From Rossellomorea vietnamensis NBRC 101237 (GTDB lineage: Bacteria > Bacillota > Bacilli > Bacillales > Bacillaceae_B), in assembly GCF_001591825.1 (NCBI RefSeq), contig NZ_BCVQ01000002.1:62001-126000 (forward strand): a DNA stretch of 64,000 bases. The letters are read 5' to 3'. The position numbers were made by a program, and so were the translations under genes. Positions 53,590 to 62,029 of this stretch are shown piece after piece. Numbering within the stretch: the stretch's first letter is position 1; each line of letters begins with the position of its first letter. The notes below the pieces were generated by a model that was not told the DNA's origin, did no database searches, and saw nothing but the letters and a program-made list of their open reading frames with translations.

Positions 53590-54951
53590 TTATTCTAAAT
53601 CAAGCGATGTATCTTTTTTGAATACTTTCAAGAGGATCAGGTAGACAATTCCAATCCCGAGCCAGATGAAGCCCAGCTGTTTGGAAAGGGGATCAAGTGA
53701 GAACCATACATAACCGATGATGATAAAACCGATCAGCGGAAGGACCAGGTGTTTAAAGTACTGCTTGCTCTTTTGCTTTTTAATAAAATAAATGACCACA
53801 GAAGCATGAAGGAACAAGAATGCCGATAATGCCCCGAAGTTGACCACTGATGCCAAGGCACCGATTTGTGATGCGAAGAATGCTGTGACAAGTAGTGAGA
53901 CAACTGCCACAAGTAGGGTGCTGACATAAGGTGTCTTGAATTTCGGGTGTACTTTTGACAAGACTTTTGGCAGCTTGCGGTCTCGGGCCATGCTGTACAG
54001 GATTCGTGATATGGCTGCCTGTGCAACGAGGGCGTCGGCAATTCCCCAGGCAACTGCGGTTGCGATGATTGTCATCCACTTCAACCAAGGGCCGCCGGCG
54101 ATTTCTGCAATCTGATAGAATGCCACATCCGCGTTTTCGAAGCTTGTGTAATCGGGCCAGATCAATGCAGCTACCCAAGTCTGAATGATGAACAGGACTC
54201 CAACGACAAGTAAAGAGAAAATGATGGCCCTACCAATGGCTTTACTTCCACCTTTTGATTCTTCGGCCAGTGTTGAAATCGCATCAAATCCTAAGAAGCT
54301 AAGGACAGCGATGGATACTGCACCCATTACTGTACTCATGCTGAAATGATCAGCGTCATACAAAGGTTTCCAAGTGAACTCAGCTCCGTTCACTCCCTTC
54401 GTGATGGCAAAAATACCGACAGCTACGAATATCACTAAAACAATGAGTTCCGCGACAACAATGATTTTGTTCGCCTTCGCGGTGAACTCGATTCCCAATA
54501 CGTTGACGACTGTATTGATCGCGATGAAAATCACCAGCCAAACGAGTAATGGAATGGTTGGAACAATATCATGCAGTGCCGCGGCACTGACTAGATAAAG
54601 AAGGGCGGGTACGAAAATGTAATCGAGCAAAATAAGCCAGCCGGCAATAAAACCGACAGAATCATTGATGCCCCGCTGTGCATAGGCATAGACGGATCCT
54701 GCGATCGGAAAGGCCTCGGACATTCTGGCATAGCTTAGTGCGGTGAAGATCATCCCGACCATCCCGATGAGGTAGGCGAGAGCCACCATCCCGTTGGAAC
54801 CCTGGGCCACTGCGCCATAAATTCCGAACGGAGCGATCGGCACCATAAATACCAGTCCATAAATCAGTAAATCCCAGAATGTCAGGGATCTTTTTAACTC
54901 CTGTTTATAACCCATATTGGACTGGGGTTGATTCGTTTGGAGTTCAGCCAT
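53590..54951 (-). CDS. APC-family amino acid/amine permease
   Basis: A 453-aa transporter with 12 predicted helices. The N-terminal segment GLVFMVPIAPFGIYGAVAQGSNGM is typical for the APC superfamily (potassium/putrescine or amino-acid importers), and the conserved SFLGFDAISTLAEE motif in helix 6 is present. The start has GAGGTGG 9 bases upstream and lies 3 bases after the amidase stop, so the two genes are one transcript. It probably imports the amide or the product related to the amidase. Confidence 0.88.
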   Translation of the reverse strand: MAELQTNQPQSNMGYKQELKRSLTFWDLLIYGLVFMVPIAPFGIYGAVAQGSNGMVALAYLIGMVGMIFTALSYARMSEAFPIAGSVYAYAQRGINDSVGFIAGWLILLDYIFVPALLYLVSAAALHDIVPTIPLLVWLVIFIAINTVVNVLGIEFTAKANKIIVVAELIVLVIFVAVGIFAITKGVNGAEFTWKPLYDADHFSMSTVMGAVSIAVLSFLGFDAISTLAEESKGGSKAIGRAIIFSLLVVGVLFIIQTWVAALIWPDYTSFENADVAFYQIAEIAGGPWLKWMTIIATAVAWGIADALVAQAAISRILYSMARDRKLPKVLSKVHPKFKTPYVSTLLVAVVSLLVTAFFASQIGALASVVNFGALSAFLFLHASVVIYFIKKQKSKQYFKHLVLPLIGFIIIGYVWFSLDPLSKQLGFIWLGIGIVYLILLKVFKKDTSLDLE

Positions 54952-54954
54952 GGA

Positions 54955-55872
54955 TTATACCACCTCTTTCTTGAAGAGTTGGATGTTGTAAGCTTCGAGG
55001 ATCGACCGTGGCACAAAGAATCGTGCCGTTTTCAGCGGGTCCACGATCTGGCTGATTTGTGCCTGGCCCGCTGCACTCATCAGCATGGTGAACTCACCTA
55101 AAGACAGATCTGTCTGGGGCTGCAGCAAATCAATCATTTCCTCAACAGCTACATTAGCGGCTTCGTCTAACAGTTCTTTGGAAACGAGAGTGGCTACACC
55201 TTCTTCGTTTTCCAAAATGGGATAATGTATGGTGTGACCTTTGATGACTTCAAGGGTAACCTTTACCTTTGCGGGGATTTCAATGCCCGACACGCTGACT
55301 TCTCCATCTCCCATTGCCGCATGCAGATCTCCCAGGGCGAAAAGTGCACCAGGATGGAAGACAGGGAAGTAAAGGGTTGCTCCTGTTGTAATCAGCTTTG
55401 TATCCATATTTCCGCCATGGGCTCCAGGAGTGCCATTATTGACAGCTTCACCCTCTGGAGCTACTCCAATCACGCCAATCATAGGGTTTAACGGCAGCGC
55501 GATTTTGTCATTAAAAATCGCTTTATCATCCTCTACAGGAATGATCTTTACTTCGAACTTCTCCAAGCGATGCCCCATGACACCAAGCTCCGGTCCCACC
55601 ACCATGACACCCTGGTTACTTAATTCGATATCATCGATCGTCACTTTTAAAATGTCCCCAGGCTGTGCTCCCTCGACATAAACGGGCCCTGTTGCAGGGT
55701 TGATTTGATTCCAGTCGATCGCGTTAAAAGTCGTTCGCTCGGACTGAATTTGATCTTGGAAGCAGTCGAAAGTCTCAATCTCGACCTGTGTTCCGGACTT
55801 CACCGTCAGTGCTGGTGTATTGTTTTTATCCATGGCATAAACAAATGCTTGCGTCGATAACTGTGCCGTCAT
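54955..55872 (-). CDS. Acetamidase/formamidase-family amidase
   Basis: A 305-aa hydrolase of the FmdA_AmdA family, which releases ammonia from short amides such as formamide or acetamide. Family segments are visible: AINWNQINPATGPVYVEGAQPGD-type region (about 48-70), GVIGVAPEGE, GAHGGNMDTKLI (about 148-159, metal/active site) and LGDLHAAMGDGEV. CAGGAGGG lies 6-8 bases before ATG. Directly upstream is a 21-bp-spaced direct repeat that may bind the response regulator at 57291-57995. With the permease it would give nitrogen supply from amides. Confidence 0.88.
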   Translation of the reverse strand: MTAQLSTQAFVYAMDKNNTPALTVKSGTQVEIETFDCFQDQIQSERTTFNAIDWNQINPATGPVYVEGAQPGDILKVTIDDIELSNQGVMVVGPELGVMGHRLEKFEVKIIPVEDDKAIFNDKIALPLNPMIGVIGVAPEGEAVNNGTPGAHGGNMDTKLITTGATLYFPVFHPGALFALGDLHAAMGDGEVSVSGIEIPAKVKVTLEVIKGHTIHYPILENEEGVATLVSKELLDEAANVAVEEMIDLLQPQTDLSLGEFTMLMSAAGQAQISQIVDPLKTARFFVPRSILEAYNIQLFKKEVV

Positions 55873-55943
55873 GTTTGTCCCTCCTGAATTTAATTTTATA
55901 TATTCTGAATAATTAAAATGTTACACCTTTTCAGCTGAGGTTG

Positions 55944-55973
55944 TTTGCACAATTTCAATCTGTTTTTGCACAA
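55944..55973 (-). promoter_or_regulatory. 21-bp-spaced direct repeat, likely response-regulator site
   Basis: TTTGCACAA occurs at 55944-55952 and again at 55965-55973, exactly 21 bases (two helical turns) apart and on the same strand, 72-101 bases before the amidase start. AraC-type response regulators commonly bind direct repeats with this spacing. A -10-like TATAAAAT lies closer to the gene. Confidence 0.6.
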
Positions 55974-55975
55974 AT

Positions 55976-57298
55976 TTATCTAAATTTTATCACCAGCGTA
56001 TGTAGAACGAATGTGAGAGCGACCGTTACGGGTACGACCATATACACCTCTGTTATCGTCAAATTGATGACAATTCCTGCTATACTCATCAACCCGATTG
56101 TAAGTGAAAAGTGCTTTAGGGAGAATGTCCCCTTCAGAACAATATAAAAAAATGGGATAGACGCCGAGGCAAAGAAGGACATAAAGTAAGGAAGCCATGT
56201 TTCAAAGGAGCCCGCCAAGAGAATGCCTGCCAATCCCAGAAGCACGATCATCAACAGTCCAAACAAATAGCCTGTTTTTAATTTTCGATACGATGATGCA
56301 TGAGTGTGTTGTAGAAACAGACTGACGATTGAGTAGAGGGAATGCCCGGTGCCGACTGCGAGCATGGAAATGCCCGTATAGATGAAAATAGGAGCTATGA
56401 TGGTATTGGACTGAATCATGTACTCCAGCAGTAGCAGTTGGATGGAGCCTGATGGTTTAGTTTGAGAAAGCAGGTACACGGTCAAAGCTGTATAGGACAG
56501 CAATAAGGCGGTCCAGGAAAAGGAAGAATACTTTAATGCAGATAAACGGTGATGGGGCTTGATTGTTTTAACCGATTCCCAGAAATAAATACTTGTGAAG
56601 GTTTGGCCCGCCATCACAAATAGGAACGTAAAAAAGTAAGAACCGTTCTCCAACATGCTTCCGCTGAAAATCCCTTGGAAGTGTGTCATGAACCGCTCGT
56701 AAACCGCTTCTGTTCCAGTCCTCAAGTAGAGCGTTAGGACGGTGAAGGAAATGGTGAATAGCACCCCGATTAGAATCAGGCTGCCGACTCGTGTGATGCC
56801 CATTTTTCCGCCTAAGCCAAATAATACATAACTAAAGATCAGAAATAAAAACACACCCAAATAGGAGGGCTGATGAAAAAAATCCCGGAACAGAATGATC
56901 ATCAACGAAGTCTGGATCAGGATGCTCCCCATACTGGAAAAACCAAATATCAAAAATGTGGCAGCCTTTATTTTACCGGGAGAATGAAACGGGTCATGAA
57001 GAATGACCTCCATCTTATCCGGGCTGAATACCCATTTCCGTACTAATAAATAGAGGATAAGAGAGGAGCCGGTGAAAATGAAGAAGCTTGACAATCCACC
57101 TTTTGCTGTAAGAATCAAAGGGAAAAGAACGGTCGCCCCAGTCATATATTGAATCACCAAAGAGTATGTTCCACCGGCTAAGCCGACTTCTTTTTCGGGA
57201 TTGGTGAATTCATGGACACTGCGATATCTGCCGATCTTGTCGATGAGAAGGATGATGAGTGTAAAAGCAATGAATAGTAGGACATACCAATCAATCAT
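55976..57298 (-). CDS. Multispanning membrane protein, sodium-symporter-like
   Basis: A 440-aa protein with about 12-13 helices. The N-terminal region (RSVHEFTNPEKEVGLAGGTYSLVIQYMTGAT) resembles the opening of sodium/solute symporter (SSS) proteins, but I do not see a full set of family motifs. It overlaps the response regulator gene by 8 bases and ends 100 bases before the amidase, so it is part of the signalling operon: it may carry the inducer or act as the sensory membrane partner of the kinase, which has only one membrane helix. Confidence 0.65.
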   Translation of the reverse strand: MIDWYVLLFIAFTLIILLIDKIGRYRSVHEFTNPEKEVGLAGGTYSLVIQYMTGATVLFPLILTAKGGLSSFFIFTGSSLILYLLVRKWVFSPDKMEVILHDPFHSPGKIKAATFLIFGFSSMGSILIQTSLMIILFRDFFHQPSYLGVFLFLIFSYVLFGLGGKMGITRVGSLILIGVLFTISFTVLTLYLRTGTEAVYERFMTHFQGIFSGSMLENGSYFFTFLFVMAGQTFTSIYFWESVKTIKPHHRLSALKYSSFSWTALLLSYTALTVYLLSQTKPSGSIQLLLLEYMIQSNTIIAPIFIYTGISMLAVGTGHSLYSIVSLFLQHTHASSYRKLKTGYLFGLLMIVLLGLAGILLAGSFETWLPYFMSFFASASIPFFYIVLKGTFSLKHFSLTIGLMSIAGIVINLTITEVYMVVPVTVALTFVLHTLVIKFR

Positions 57299-57995
57299 CA
57301 GAGGTCTCCTTAAATTGGCTCGGAGTGATGCCTTCCATTTTCTTGAATGAATTGCTGAAATGATGCTGACTGGAAAAACCGACCATTTCAGCGATGTTGA
57401 ACAGACTCCAATCCGGGTTTTCGAGCATCAGCTGCTTCGCTTTCTGAATCCGGAAATGATTGAGGTAATCTGTGAATTTTATGCCAAGGGTCTCAGTGAA
57501 CTTTTTGCTTAAATAAGTAGGGGTCACATACACCTTTGTCGCCAGGTCGGATAGCTGAAGCTTCTGATTGTAATCTTCGCGGACGATCTCCAGTACTTTG
57601 TTGATCAGGGCGGATTTCGTCTCAGTGAACGTGTTTTTTTGTAAAAAATCCTCCATCACCTTGAACAGTTCTTTTTCAATCACCGGTTTAACGAGGTAAT
57701 CCAACACATTCAGGTGGATTGCCTGTTTCGCATAGCTGAAGTCTTGATAAGCCGTAATAAGTACGACTTCGGTGTCTATACCATGTGCTCTCAAGTATTC
57801 ACAAAAGTCCAATCCGGAATCCCCGGGCAATTGGATATCGACAAAAGCAAGCGGGAAAGAGTATTGTTCCACCAGCTGCTTTGCTTCAACGGCATCCTCT
57901 GCCGTGAATATGTTCCAGTTCGGATATTGTTTTTTTACCAAATACGTGAGCTGTTCAAGCTCTAGTGGTTCATCATCGATTATTAATAGATTCAT
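57291..57995 (-). CDS. Response regulator with AraC-type DNA-binding domain
   Basis: A 234-aa YesN-like regulator. Start ATG 57995 has GGGGGAA 5 bases upstream and begins with the receiver domain (MNLLIIDDEP; acidic pair D7/D8, phospho-acceptor D53 in FVDIQLPG, K103 in LVKPV). A helical linker precedes the AraC-type domain (about 130-230; YLSKKFTETLGIKFTDYLN and VGFSSQHHFSNSFKK). It overlaps the kinase stop (ATGA), so they are a pair. Likely target: the direct repeat before the amidase gene. Confidence 0.9.
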   Translation of the reverse strand: MNLLIIDDEPLELEQLTYLVKKQYPNWNIFTAEDAVEAKQLVEQYSFPLAFVDIQLPGDSGLDFCEYLRAHGIDTEVVLITAYQDFSYAKQAIHLNVLDYLVKPVIEKELFKVMEDFLQKNTFTETKSALINKVLEIVREDYNQKLQLSDLATKVYVTPTYLSKKFTETLGIKFTDYLNHFRIQKAKQLMLENPDWSLFNIAEMVGFSSQHHFSNSFKKMEGITPSQFKETSDD

Positions 57996-58744
57996 TGTGA
58001 TTCCCCCGGTGAATATGGCCAAATGGCTTTCACTTCTGTCCAGCCTGGCTTTCGTTTTATTGAGACTTCTGTGTGTAGTTCAAATAGTAATTCAAGCCTT
58101 TTGCGGATATTCTCCAACCCTGTTCCATCCCCGTTCGTTATGAGGGGCTCATTTTCACTGTTTCCGTTGTCTAACACCTTTAAGATGACCCAGTTTCCTT
58201 CCCGATGCAATTCAATTTTCAACCGCTTTTCACCACGTTTCTTTTCAATGCCGTGCTTAAAGGCATTTTCAACGAATGTCTGCAGGGTGTAGGGAGGAAG
58301 ATGTGTTGGCAGTGCCCGTTCATCAATCATCATCTCCACTTCGAGCTTCTTGCCAAAACGCATCTGTTGGATAGCCAAGTAATTCTTTGTATGTTCCAAT
58401 TCACTTTCAAAAGGAATTAGAGACCCCTTCTCCCTGTTCTGATACCTCAGGAAGAGGGAGAACTTCTCCATTGATTGGATGAGATCTTCATTCCTGTTCA
58501 GCCTGGCAAGAGACATCATCGCATTCAAACTGTTAAAAAGAAAATGCGGGCGGATCTGCTGGCTGAGCTGCAGGTATTCCATTTGATGCAGCTGAGTCTG
58601 AAGCTGGATCTGTTTATTCTCCATCTGCAAGTAATCAAACTCTTTTTCAAGCAGCTTAATAATACTAAGGATGACCAGTGCAATGATTGGAATCAGCAGA
58701 CATAGGAAAATAACGATAGAGAAAAAGGCAGAAGTACTTATCAT
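57992..58744 (-). CDS. LytS/YesM-type sensor histidine kinase
   Basis: A 250-aa kinase with one membrane helix (about 7-29), a short coiled coil (about 33-62), the phospho-acceptor His67 in QQIRPHFLFNSLNAM and an ATPase domain (LQTFVENAFKHGIEKK N-box; GDGTGLENIRKRL G-box). No extracellular sensing domain is present, so the signal probably comes through the membrane protein encoded at 55976-57298. The ribosome site is weak (AGGATGAAT). It is the first gene of a kinase-regulator-membrane protein operon. Confidence 0.88.
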   Translation of the reverse strand: MISTSAFFSIVIFLCLLIPIIALVILSIIKLLEKEFDYLQMENKQIQLQTQLHQMEYLQLSQQIRPHFLFNSLNAMMSLARLNRNEDLIQSMEKFSLFLRYQNREKGSLIPFESELEHTKNYLAIQQMRFGKKLEVEMMIDERALPTHLPPYTLQTFVENAFKHGIEKKRGEKRLKIELHREGNWVILKVLDNGNSENEPLITNGDGTGLENIRKRLELLFELHTEVSIKRKPGWTEVKAIWPYSPGESQ

Positions 58745-58893
58745 AATAGATTCATCCTGACTGTCTATTTTTCTATTTATCTTACTCCTTTTTTGTAGGG
58801 TGGTACACCCCTTGAGGTTTAGTCACATGGAAGCGTACCTACTCTACCAATGGGTAAATAGAACCAGGAAAAATGAAGGGTGTTGGAATATTT

Positions 58894-58900
58894 TGTCGAA
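58894..58900 (+). promoter_or_regulatory. Spo0A-box-like site upstream of the MORN operon
   Basis: TTTTGTCGAAG includes the core TGTCGAA, 50 bases before the small membrane ORF at 58950. Weak alone. Confidence 0.3.
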
Positions 58901-58949
58901 GTAAAGTAAGGAACCACATTTAAAAAATCACTTCTAAAGGGGAAATAGA

Positions 58950-59111
58950 ATGTCATTTCTACTATTTTTGTTGAAATTACCGCTTAATATCCTTAAGTAC
59001 ACCTTCCTTACATGTTGGTGGATCATAAAAATTCCATATATTATTTTGGGATGGATTTTGAGCAGGATTTATATTGGGGTTACGTTCTTCTTCCCCACGA
59101 GTGGAGAGTAG
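58950..59111 (+). CDS. Small membrane protein (53 aa) coupled to the MORN gene
   Basis: A 53-codon ORF with AAAGGGGAAA 5-6 bases before ATG. The product MSFLLFLLKLPLNILKYTFL... is almost entirely hydrophobic and aromatic (WWIIKIPYIILGWIL) with a few Lys, suggesting one or two membrane helices. It stops 9 bases before the MORN-protein start, whose ribosome site overlaps this stop region, so translation is coupled. No family recognised; a transport or folding partner of the MORN protein is possible. Confidence 0.55.
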   Translation: MSFLLFLLKLPLNILKYTFLTCWWIIKIPYIILGWILSRIYIGVTFFFPTSGE

Positions 59112-59120
59112 GTGAACAAC

Positions 59121-60026
59121 ATGTTAAGTTTATTCACTCTATTGTTTATTATATCGGCATTCTTACTAATAATAGGAATTATCAAGCCAAAGTGGGCCAT
59201 TATTTGGTTAACAGAAGAGCAAAGAAATAGAAAAAGAGTAATAAAATATTTTGGTTTGTCATCTTTAAGTCTTATGTTGATCCTTCTAAATTTATTGTTC
59301 AGTTGGATTATGTTTTACATAGTAATAGTGGTTATATTAATGATCTTTGCATTAATATCTCTATTAATTGGATTGGTTAAACCAAGTAACATAGTTATAG
59401 TAGGAAAAAGAAGTAGAGGACGCATTCTATTACAATATGGTGTTATAATATTTGTTTTGTTTATATTCCTAATATCAGTAGCAAATATAATAATGGCTAA
59501 TGAAGAAGTAGATGAGAGAATAATTTTTGGGGAATATCAAGGTGATCGTAAGGACGGTCAGAGGCAGGGGTTAGGAAAATTAGGGAACAACTCAACCTCT
59601 TATGAAGGTGAATGGCAAAATGATAAAAGAAATGGGAAAGGAATTGAATATACAGATTTTGGATTTATTAAGATGAAATATAATGGTGAGTGGAAAAACA
59701 ATCAGGAAAACGGTCAAGGGAAAATGACTATGAAAGTTCTTTGGATGGACATGGTATATGAAGGTGAATGGAAGGACGGAAAAAGAGAAGGAAAGGGAAA
59801 GTACATGGACCGAGGTGGAAATATCTATGAAGGTAACTGGGTAAATGATGCTCCAAAAGGTACAGGAAAGTTCACTCTAACTAATGGAGAAACCTATGAG
59901 GGGGAATTGAATGACTGGAAGAGAAATGGTTTTGGTAAGGCAATCAGTGGTAGTGGAGAAGTTCTTGAAGGGAATTGGTTCAATGATGAACTAGAAGATA
60001 GTGATTCTAATAGGAAAGAGGAGTGA
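59121..60026 (+). CDS. Membrane protein with MORN repeats
   Basis: A 301-aa protein starting at ATG 59121 (GTAGGTG 6 bases upstream; a GTG at 59112 is also in frame). Four membrane helices (about 4-24, 45-65, 68-90, 100-125) precede a domain of about six MORN repeats (about 135-290), each of the form YEGEWKDGKREGKGK. MORN repeats form an extended beta-sheet that binds lipids or proteins. The combination of helices with MORN repeats is not one I can link to a known Bacillus function. It is alone with the small ORF at 58950. Confidence 0.8.
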   Translation: MLSLFTLLFIISAFLLIIGIIKPKWAIIWLTEEQRNRKRVIKYFGLSSLSLMLILLNLLFSWIMFYIVIVVILMIFALISLLIGLVKPSNIVIVGKRSRGRILLQYGVIIFVLFIFLISVANIIMANEEVDERIIFGEYQGDRKDGQRQGLGKLGNNSTSYEGEWQNDKRNGKGIEYTDFGFIKMKYNGEWKNNQENGQGKMTMKVLWMDMVYEGEWKDGKREGKGKYMDRGGNIYEGNWVNDAPKGTGKFTLTNGETYEGELNDWKRNGFGKAISGSGEVLEGNWFNDELEDSDSNRKEE

Positions 60027-60328
60027 ATCATCATCCAGATATCGTCTATCCCTTTTTAAAACTTGTTTTCTATATGTTGCAGCATGTCTACTACTAGATA
60101 AAGCCTCGGTTAAATGGGGACGGTTCCAATTTGACTTTTTGCATTAATCTGGAAAAACGCACTCTCTAACAGAGAAGAGTAATCTTTAATAGTTTTTATT
60201 TTTCGGTATGAGTATTGCATTAGGAATGAGCAACTTGAGCGGACTTTTGAGCTACCAAGTGCGGATAATAGAGCCACTGAATGCATCACAAAGAGCCACT
60301 ATCTCGAATACGTATTAAAACATTAAAA
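60027..60328. other. Gene-free stretch with a GGGGACGGTT repeat
   Basis: No gene is visible. It holds AAATGGGGACGGTT (60112-60125) followed by ATTAATCTGGAAAAAC, which recurs as AAATGGGGACGGTT...TTTAATATGGAAAAAC at 61148, so the two copies flank the dead IstB gene. Confidence 0.5.
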
Positions 60329-60359
60329 CAGCCATCGAAATTAGGTACTTCGATGGCTG
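60329..60359 (-). terminator. Intrinsic terminator for minus-strand transcription
   Basis: An 11-bp perfect stem CAGCCATCGAA/TTCGATGGCTG with a 9-base loop, followed on the minus strand by TTTTAATGTTTTAAT. It lies just after the short frame ending at 60366. Confidence 0.75.
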
Positions 60360-60365
60360 TGTGAG

Positions 60366-60554
60366 TTATTTAAAGCTCTTTCCTTCTAGCTGGTCTTCAA
60401 TAATTCTAACAGCTTGTCTGACAAGATCCTCTTTGTCTAAATCTTCCTCTTCATCAGCTTCCAAACAGAGGGGCAGAAGGAGTTCTACAATCTGCTCCAG
60501 TACCTCATCAGGAAAAATCGATGACAGAAATACGTTGCTATACGGTTTTCCACT
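60366..60554 (-). pseudogene. Open frame fragment of unknown origin
   Basis: An open minus-strand frame without a proper start, reading SIFPDEVLEQIVELLL, then LEADEEEDLDKEDLVRQAV, and ending EGKSFK just before a terminator. The acidic helical sequence and the terminator suggest the 3' end of a real gene that has been cut by the IstB remnant. I do not recognise the family. Confidence 0.35.
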
Positions 60555-61143
60555 TCAATTGGAATAATGAAGATCCCACCAATCCATGGCGTTCAGGCAT
60601 TGAAATTTCTCCATCGACTATAATGTGATAAGAATTATGAATAATTTGAACAAGAATCGCATCAGCTACTTGAGCTTGTCCTAATTTCGCGTGCCATCCT
60701 TCTGGAGAAAACTACGATCAGAATATGGTAGAGGCATTTTTAAGCCTTGACTCAATGACCTCTAATATAAGCATCACTCGTTCTTCTGGGAGTACTGTTA
60801 ATAACCACTCCTCTACTTTTCGGTATTTTTGAATCAACTTCCGAAAGCTTTGGTCTGCTTCGAACTTGGCCACTTCCAGCTCATCTAATATTTTAGGGAG
60901 ACGAATATATAACATTGTAAAACTGACGACGTGCTTGAACACCCAACATTTGCGATGTTTTTTCCTGAAGCGCCCATAAGGATAATGTTATGGTGTCGTT
61001 CAATATAATATCCTGTTGCTAGATCTAATATGAGTTGCTTATTCAGTTTTCGATCTGGATTATATTCGATATCTTCACTGGCAGCTGCTGGTTCATTCAA
61101 TGATGCCTGTTTAATCGGACGTTCTAATTTATTTGAGCGTCTG
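60538..61143 (-). pseudogene. Decayed IstB ATPase gene of an IS21-family element
   Basis: Read on the minus strand, the frames give, in order, LNKQLILDLATGYYIERHHN and IILMGASGK (Walker A region), LGVQARRQF, YIRLPKILDELEVAKFE, EEWLLTVLPEERVMLILEVIE, then FSPEGWHAKLG and IIVDGEISMPERHGL. All are typical IstB segments. They are joined by at least two frame changes (after GASGK and before YIRLP), and STIF is followed by two in-frame stops (TGA, TAG) before FSPEGW; an internal part of the Walker B region is missing. No IstA gene is present. It is a dead transposition helper, flanked by GGGGACGGTT repeats. Confidence 0.85.
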
Positions 61144-61462
61144 CAATAAATGGGGACGGTTTGGTTTAATATGGAAAAACAAATAGCTGACTAGAAATGG
61201 TGATTTTTCACAGTTTCCATTTTTGGTACGGTTATGCCAACAAATTGGTCCATCTACGCCAAAGAGATATAAATGAAAACAGGCGTCTTTTTTCTCTTTG
61301 TTTCCTGATTTTTATAAGAAACTAAAAAACAGTTTATTAAAAATATTGTGAAAATTTAAAAATAATTCTGTTAATATCATAAAATTATGTTATTATTGTA
61401 AATAATTAGAATGCGAAATACATAATATTAAGATAAAACTTCCAAGACAGGCAGGTGATTTT
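61144..61462. other. AT-rich upstream region of the XRE-cupin gene
   Basis: Contains the second GGGGACGGTT...ATGGAAAAAC repeat (61148-61175) and further to the right A/T-rich promoter-like DNA (for example TATTATTGTAAATAAT near 61389). No gene is visible. Confidence 0.4.
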
Positions 61463-62005
61463 ATGCAAGAGGTATGTCAAAAGATTAGAGAACTTAGAAA
61501 ACAATCTAATTTGACGTTGAAACAGATGAGTGAAAAAACAGATCTATCCGTAAGTTTCCTTTCTCAAATTGAAAGGGGTTCCTCTTCTTTAGCTATATCT
61601 TCTCTTAAAAAAATTGCAGAAGCATTTGAAATCAATATTTCTTACTTCTTTGATGATCGCAGCAATAACACCTACGTAACGAAAAAGGAAGACCAGTCAC
61701 AGTTTAAAATAGAGGGCCTCCAGACTCTCTACACACAACTAAACGGTAACTTTGCCCAGCGATCCTTGGCTCCCTATATCCTGACATTAGCACCCAACCA
61801 AAAAGGAAAAAAAACATTTAAATATGCAGGTGAAGAATTCTACTACGTATTAAAGGGGGTGGTCATTTTTAATATTGATGGTAAGTCCTACACGATTGCA
61901 GAAGGTGATTCCATCCATTTCCCATCTAGTCTCGATCACTATGGAGAAAATCCTTTGAATGAAGAGAGTGTTCTGCTAGGAGTAATCACCCCGGTAGTTC
62001 TATAG
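61463..62005 (+). CDS. XRE-type regulator with cupin sensor domain
   Basis: A 180-aa regulator: helix-turn-helix (about 5-60; LTLKQMSEKTDLSVSFLSQIERG) followed by a cupin beta-barrel (about 100-178; GEEFYYVLKGVV and GDSIHFPSSLDH). The family (PuuR/SutR-like) binds small ligands such as amino acids or polyamines in the cupin. AGGTGATTTT precedes ATG 61463. The oppD-like gene starts 24 bases downstream, so it probably regulates the peptide transporter in the same operon. Confidence 0.88.
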   Translation: MQEVCQKIRELRKQSNLTLKQMSEKTDLSVSFLSQIERGSSSLAISSLKKIAEAFEINISYFFDDRSNNTYVTKKEDQSQFKIEGLQTLYTQLNGNFAQRSLAPYILTLAPNQKGKKTFKYAGEEFYYVLKGVVIFNIDGKSYTIAEGDSIHFPSSLDHYGENPLNEESVLLGVITPVVL

Positions 62006-62029
62006 ATTAATAGAAGGGAGGCTTCTTGC

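Noticed and set aside
53413-53598. Plus-strand open frame of 61 codons
   Set aside because: No ribosome site, it runs into the convergent permease gene, and its composition looks random; at most a remnant.
59012-59230. Plus-strand open frame of 72 codons overlapping the MORN gene start
   Set aside because: It is in another frame than both the small membrane ORF and the MORN gene and has no ribosome site.
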